Positions 61,072-64,000 of a stretch of 64,000 nucleotides of DNA are shown piece by piece (positions within the stretch are counted from its first letter, which is position 1; every line of letters starts with the position of its first letter). This DNA is from CAZUDO01 sp964618895 (GTDB lineage Bacteria; Desulfobacterota; Binatia; DP-6), in the NCBI GenBank assembly GCA_964618895.1, contig CAZUDO010000059.1, positions 62,001 to 126,000 of the forward strand. Direction: 5' to 3'. A program made the position numbers and the translations under genes. The notes beneath the pieces were generated by a model. That model saw only the letters and a program-made list of their open reading frames with translations, ran no database searches and was not told where the DNA came from.

Positions 61072-61214
61072 GCTCCGGCGGTGTACACCGCCGGAGCGTC
61101 GTTCAAAAGTGACCGCCCACCGTCGTGGGAACCAAGGCCGCCGCTTGCGAGCCCCCCCCATCAGCGGTTAGAAGCGCCCGGCAACAAGGGCCCGACGAGG
61201 CCCGGGAGGAGGGC

Positions 61215-62396
61215 ATGATGGGGAGGAGACCGATGGAAGGCCGACCGCTGCTCGCGCAGCTCACGTGGACGTGTGGGGTGGGAGTCGCACTCGTCATGCT
61301 GGCGGACGACGCGTTTGGAGGCGTCCGGCAGAGCATGAAGACCGCGCCGCAGCGCGTGCGCGGCTTCACCTTGCCGGGCCAGTACAACAACGCCGTCGAC
61401 GCCCTGATGGACGAGGCGGCGCGCAATGTGCCGGTCGCGGCCTCGTCGGCGGCCATCATCCGACACGGCGGCACGGGGAACACCGAGCGCGACGACACGC
61501 TCGGCCCCCTGCCCTACCTCGAGCGCGCCGAGACGCTCGGCCGTCACGCCTGGAGCCTCAGCGTGACCGGGCAGTACCTCGAGCTCAACGAGCTGAACGG
61601 GAAGAAGGTCGGCGCCGACCCGTATCCGGTCGTGCTCGCCGACGGCACGGTGACGCCCTACAGCGCCACGCCGAAGCCGCTCTATCATCTCGCCACGGTC
61701 AACTTCACCTACGGGGTGCTCGACGACCTCGATCTGAACCTGGCGCTGCCGATCATCTTCAACGACTTCGACTACAACGTCTCGAACCCGGACTCGGGCA
61801 ACCCGTTCAAGATCGTCATCCCGCAGCACAACAATACGTTCAACGTCGGCGATCTGCACCTGCGCGCCAAGTACCGCCTCGGCACCTGGATGGGCTGGAT
61901 CGGGGCCGCCGGGCTCGACATGCGGCTCCCCAGTGGCAGCACCGACAAGGCCCTCGGCACCGGCGACGTGGAGCTGGGGCCGTACCTGGCGTTCTCGCAG
62001 CTCTTCGCCAAGCGCGTCGAGCTGCTCTACAACGCGGGCTTCGACTTCAACGCCAACGAGGTGGGCCTGAGCAGCTTCGTCTACGGGCTCGGGCTGAACG
62101 TCCGGACGTGCCGTTGGGCGACCCTGAACGCCGCCTTCCTGGGGCGCAGCATGGTGCAGGGGCGCGCCTCGTTCAATCAGGTGTCGGGCCCGCACCAGGT
62201 GAACGGTGCGACCACATCGGCGCCGTATCTCGGCGTCGGCTTCGACCGCAACGACTACTTCGACACCAACCTGGGGGCGCGCATCAAGGTCGGCGAGCAC
62301 GTCGCGCTCTCGCTCGGCGTCGTCAAGTCGCTCAACGACGACGGCCTGCGCAGCAGCACCTGGGGCCCGATGGGGTCCGTCGAAGCCTACTTCTAG
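61215..62396 (+). CDS. Outer-membrane beta-barrel protein (phenol-degradation MetA-like)
   Basis: A 393-residue exported protein from ATG 61215, preceded by GGGAGGAGGG. After a signal sequence and a polar linker it shows repeated amphipathic strands (HAWSLSVTGQYLEL, LYHLATVNFTYGVLDDLDLN, GWIGAAGLDMRLPSG, ELLYNAGFDFNANEVG) and ends SVEAYF with a C-terminal Phe, the barrel assembly signal. The pattern matches the MetA-pathway phenol-degradation/transporter barrel group proposed to admit small hydrophobics. Divergent from the GST gene. Confidence 0.8.
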   Translation: MMGRRPMEGRPLLAQLTWTCGVGVALVMLADDAFGGVRQSMKTAPQRVRGFTLPGQYNNAVDALMDEAARNVPVAASSAAIIRHGGTGNTERDDTLGPLPYLERAETLGRHAWSLSVTGQYLELNELNGKKVGADPYPVVLADGTVTPYSATPKPLYHLATVNFTYGVLDDLDLNLALPIIFNDFDYNVSNPDSGNPFKIVIPQHNNTFNVGDLHLRAKYRLGTWMGWIGAAGLDMRLPSGSTDKALGTGDVELGPYLAFSQLFAKRVELLYNAGFDFNANEVGLSSFVYGLGLNVRTCRWATLNAAFLGRSMVQGRASFNQVSGPHQVNGATTSAPYLGVGFDRNDYFDTNLGARIKVGEHVALSLGVVKSLNDDGLRSSTWGPMGSVEAYF

Positions 62397-62528
62397 CCCG
62401 TGCGACGCACGAGCCTGGGCGGGGCCCCGTGGCTCCGCCCAGGCTCTGCGCGGAGCCTCATGCGGGGTGCGCAGGCACCACCGCCCGGCGGCCACATTTG
62501 CGGTTGACAGCGCCTTCGGGCGTGTGAG

Positions 62529-64000
62529 ATGCGACCCGACGGGCCCATGGGAGAGCTTCTGGCCACGGAGACCATCGACTTGGCCGCCCGCACACCCGGG
62601 CGACCGCTCCGGATCGTGCTGGTCGCCTTCTACAACTACGAAGCGCACGCGATCCAGATCTTCCACCCGCTCTTGAAGCAGCGCGGGCACGACGTCCACT
62701 CGATCTTCTTCAAGAATTACTTCACCTACCAGGTCCCGACGCAGCAGGAGGAGGACATGGTGGTGGACCTGATCGAGCGCATCCGGCCCGACGTGGTCGC
62801 GATGAGCGTGTGGTCCACCTACTACCAGCTCGCCGGGCGGATCAGCCGGCGCGTCAAGGCCTCGATCGACCCGGTCGTCGTCTGGGGCGGCATCCATCCA
62901 CAGACCTGCCCGGAGGACAGCCTGCAGCACTGCGACATCGTCGCCAGCGGCGAGGGCGAGTACGTGTTGGTCGAGCTGACGGACCGCATGGGGCTCGGGC
63001 GCGACTACACCGACGTGCGCGGCACCTGGGTCAAGTCGGGCGGCGGGATCGTCAAGAACCCGCCCCGCATGCTGATCCCCGACCTCGACCTGTTGCCGCC
63101 GACCGATCTCTCGTCGGCGGGCAAGTACTACCTCGGCACCAACGCCTGGCGCGACGTGGCCGACTGGGACCGGCGCGCGGTCGGCTACGACATCATGATG
63201 GTGCGCGGCTGCCCGTTCGAGTGCACCTTCTGCATCCACAACTTCACGCGCACCGCCACCCAGGGCCTGGGCACGTACGTGCGCCGGCGCAGCGTCGACC
63301 ACGTCATGACCGAGCTGCGCGCCGCCAAGGCGGCACGCCCGAACCTGCGCACGGTCGCGTTCAGCGACGACATCTTCGCGCCCGCGCGCCCGTGGCTGGA
63401 AGAGTTCTGCGCCCGCTACAAAGCGGAGATCGGCCTGCCGTTCATCATGTACTCGTACCCGCGCATGGTGGACGAGAAGCGGGTCCAGCTCATGCGCCCG
63501 GCCGGGCTGTGGGCCACCACCATGGGTATCCAGTCGGGCTCGGCCCGCATCCGCCGCGACTACTACGAGCGCGAGACGTCGAACGAGGAGATCCTGAACG
63601 CCGCCTGGCTGCTCCACAAGCACGGCGTGATCCTCAACTTCGATTTCATCGGCGACAATCCCTACGAGACCGACGCCGACCGCGAGGAGACCGTCGACCT
63701 CCTCTGCAAGCTCCCCAAGCCGTTCTACTTCAACTACTTCTCACTGACCTATTTCCCCGGCGTCGATCTCACCAACTGGGCGCTGCGCGACGGCCTCATT
63801 CAGCGCGACGACGTGGAAGACACCGCGCAGAAGGGCTACCTGCTCTGGGGCGGCACGCTGGTCGACACGCGCCCGCCCGAGACCCTCAAGTGGGACATCG
63901 CCTACACCATGGCGGTGCACGGCTTCCCCAAGGCCGCCATCATACGCTTCGTGCGCGCCAAGTCCGCCGAGCGACACGTCTACCGGGCGGCAGCAGGCAT
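62529..64000 (+). CDS. B12-binding-domain radical SAM protein (partial, C-terminus off window)
   Basis: From ATG 62529 (ATG 62547 also possible) the frame is open to the right edge, about 490 residues. The N-terminal 140 residues resemble a cobalamin-binding Rossmann domain (RIVLVAFYNYEAHAIQIFHP, VVVWGGIHPQTCPED, ASGEGEYVLVELTD). The radical SAM core follows with VRGCPFECTFCIHNF, the CX3CX2C cluster motif, then VAFSDDIFA and MGIQSGSARIRRDYY, and FDFIGDNPYETDADREE. Members methylate unactivated carbons or remodel lipids and natural products. Substrate and downstream genes are outside the window. Confidence 0.92.
   Translation, partial: MRPDGPMGELLATETIDLAARTPGRPLRIVLVAFYNYEAHAIQIFHPLLKQRGHDVHSIFFKNYFTYQVPTQQEEDMVVDLIERIRPDVVAMSVWSTYYQLAGRISRRVKASIDPVVVWGGIHPQTCPEDSLQHCDIVASGEGEYVLVELTDRMGLGRDYTDVRGTWVKSGGGIVKNPPRMLIPDLDLLPPTDLSSAGKYYLGTNAWRDVADWDRRAVGYDIMMVRGCPFECTFCIHNFTRTATQGLGTYVRRRSVDHVMTELRAAKAARPNLRTVAFSDDIFAPARPWLEEFCARYKAEIGLPFIMYSYPRMVDEKRVQLMRPAGLWATTMGIQSGSARIRRDYYERETSNEEILNAAWLLHKHGVILNFDFIGDNPYETDADREETVDLLCKLPKPFYFNYFSLTYFPGVDLTNWALRDGLIQRDDVEDTAQKGYLLWGGTLVDTRPPETLKWDIAYTMAVHGFPKAAIIRFVRAKSAERHVYRAAAG

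Noticed and set aside
61161..63623. Minus-strand frame opposite the barrel and radical SAM genes
   Set aside because: Shadow; both sense genes show clear family motifs.

Overview
The window is a GC-rich bacterial chromosome segment with long, dense, mostly leaderless genes and many GTG starts. Gene content (abundant multiheme c-type cytochromes, WS/DGAT acyltransferase, cytochrome P450, MaoC/FAS1-like dehydratases, F420/LLM-type remnant, HupE/UreJ proteins, CehA/McbA-type hydrolase) fits an uncultured soil or groundwater lineage such as Binatota or another former deltaproteobacterial group. That placement is inference from gene content; no rRNA or ribosomal protein gene is present to fix taxonomy, and I saw no tRNA gene and no CRISPR array.

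Layout. 1-10.5 kb: a partial epoxide-hydrolase-like protein, a secreted subtilase, a ParE-type and a MazF-type toxin-antitoxin pair on either side of a GST-like gene and glgC, a CBS protein, a truncated radical-SAM SPASM fragment, a lipase and an APH/P-loop kinase. 10.7-23.0 kb: a heme-rich locus with 46 CXXCH motifs: triheme cytochrome, small unknown protein, MtrA/DmsE-type decaheme cytochrome, MtrB/PioB-type outer-membrane barrel, Rieske protein, b6-like cytochrome b with fused subunit-IV region, membrane-anchored 11-heme cytochrome, monoheme cytochrome, a second 11-heme cytochrome, and a 1018-residue exported decaheme protein made of a beta domain plus two duplicated pentaheme modules. Read together this looks like a complete quinol-to-cell-surface electron path, and it is the most interesting system here. 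23.1-26.5 kb: NnrS, a small Cys-rich protein, a hemerythrin-CBS fusion and a ferritin-like protein, a plausible NO/O2/iron-stress neighbourhood of the cytochrome locus. 26.5-36.4 kb: rhomboid protease, small membrane proteins, a broken LLM oxidoreductase, an SGNH-MBOAT fusion, a large hybrid histidine kinase, a PlsC acyltransferase and a 1-Cys peroxiredoxin. 36.4-41.3 kb: HdeD, aquaporin, a broken membrane protein, a parvulin and three stacked HupE/UreJ proteins in one tight same-strand block. 41.5-49 kb: acyl-CoA ligase, L,D-transpeptidase, WS/DGAT, histidine kinase, thiD. 49-54.3 kb: a minus-strand operon behind a divergent TetR regulator, in which P450, a small membrane protein, an ICMT-like methyltransferase and another gene carry stops, frameshifts or truncations. 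54.3-64 kb: a large secreted CehA/McbA-like protein, SDR, paired MaoC-type dehydratases, a GST with an internal deletion, an outer-membrane barrel and a partial B12-binding radical SAM protein.

Non-coding structure is also notable: a 111-bp perfect hairpin element occurs twice in opposite orientation (about 49.0 and 54.6 kb) with compensatory stem changes; a roughly 290-bp element with about 80-bp terminal inverted repeats lies at 60.2 kb; an identical 28-bp hairpin sits at the 3' ends of nnrS and the GST; an attC-like interval precedes the ParE-type toxin pair; and a CTAGC palindrome lies in front of the TetR gene. The number of broken genes is high for 64 kb; either the genome is eroding locally or some lesions are assembly errors.
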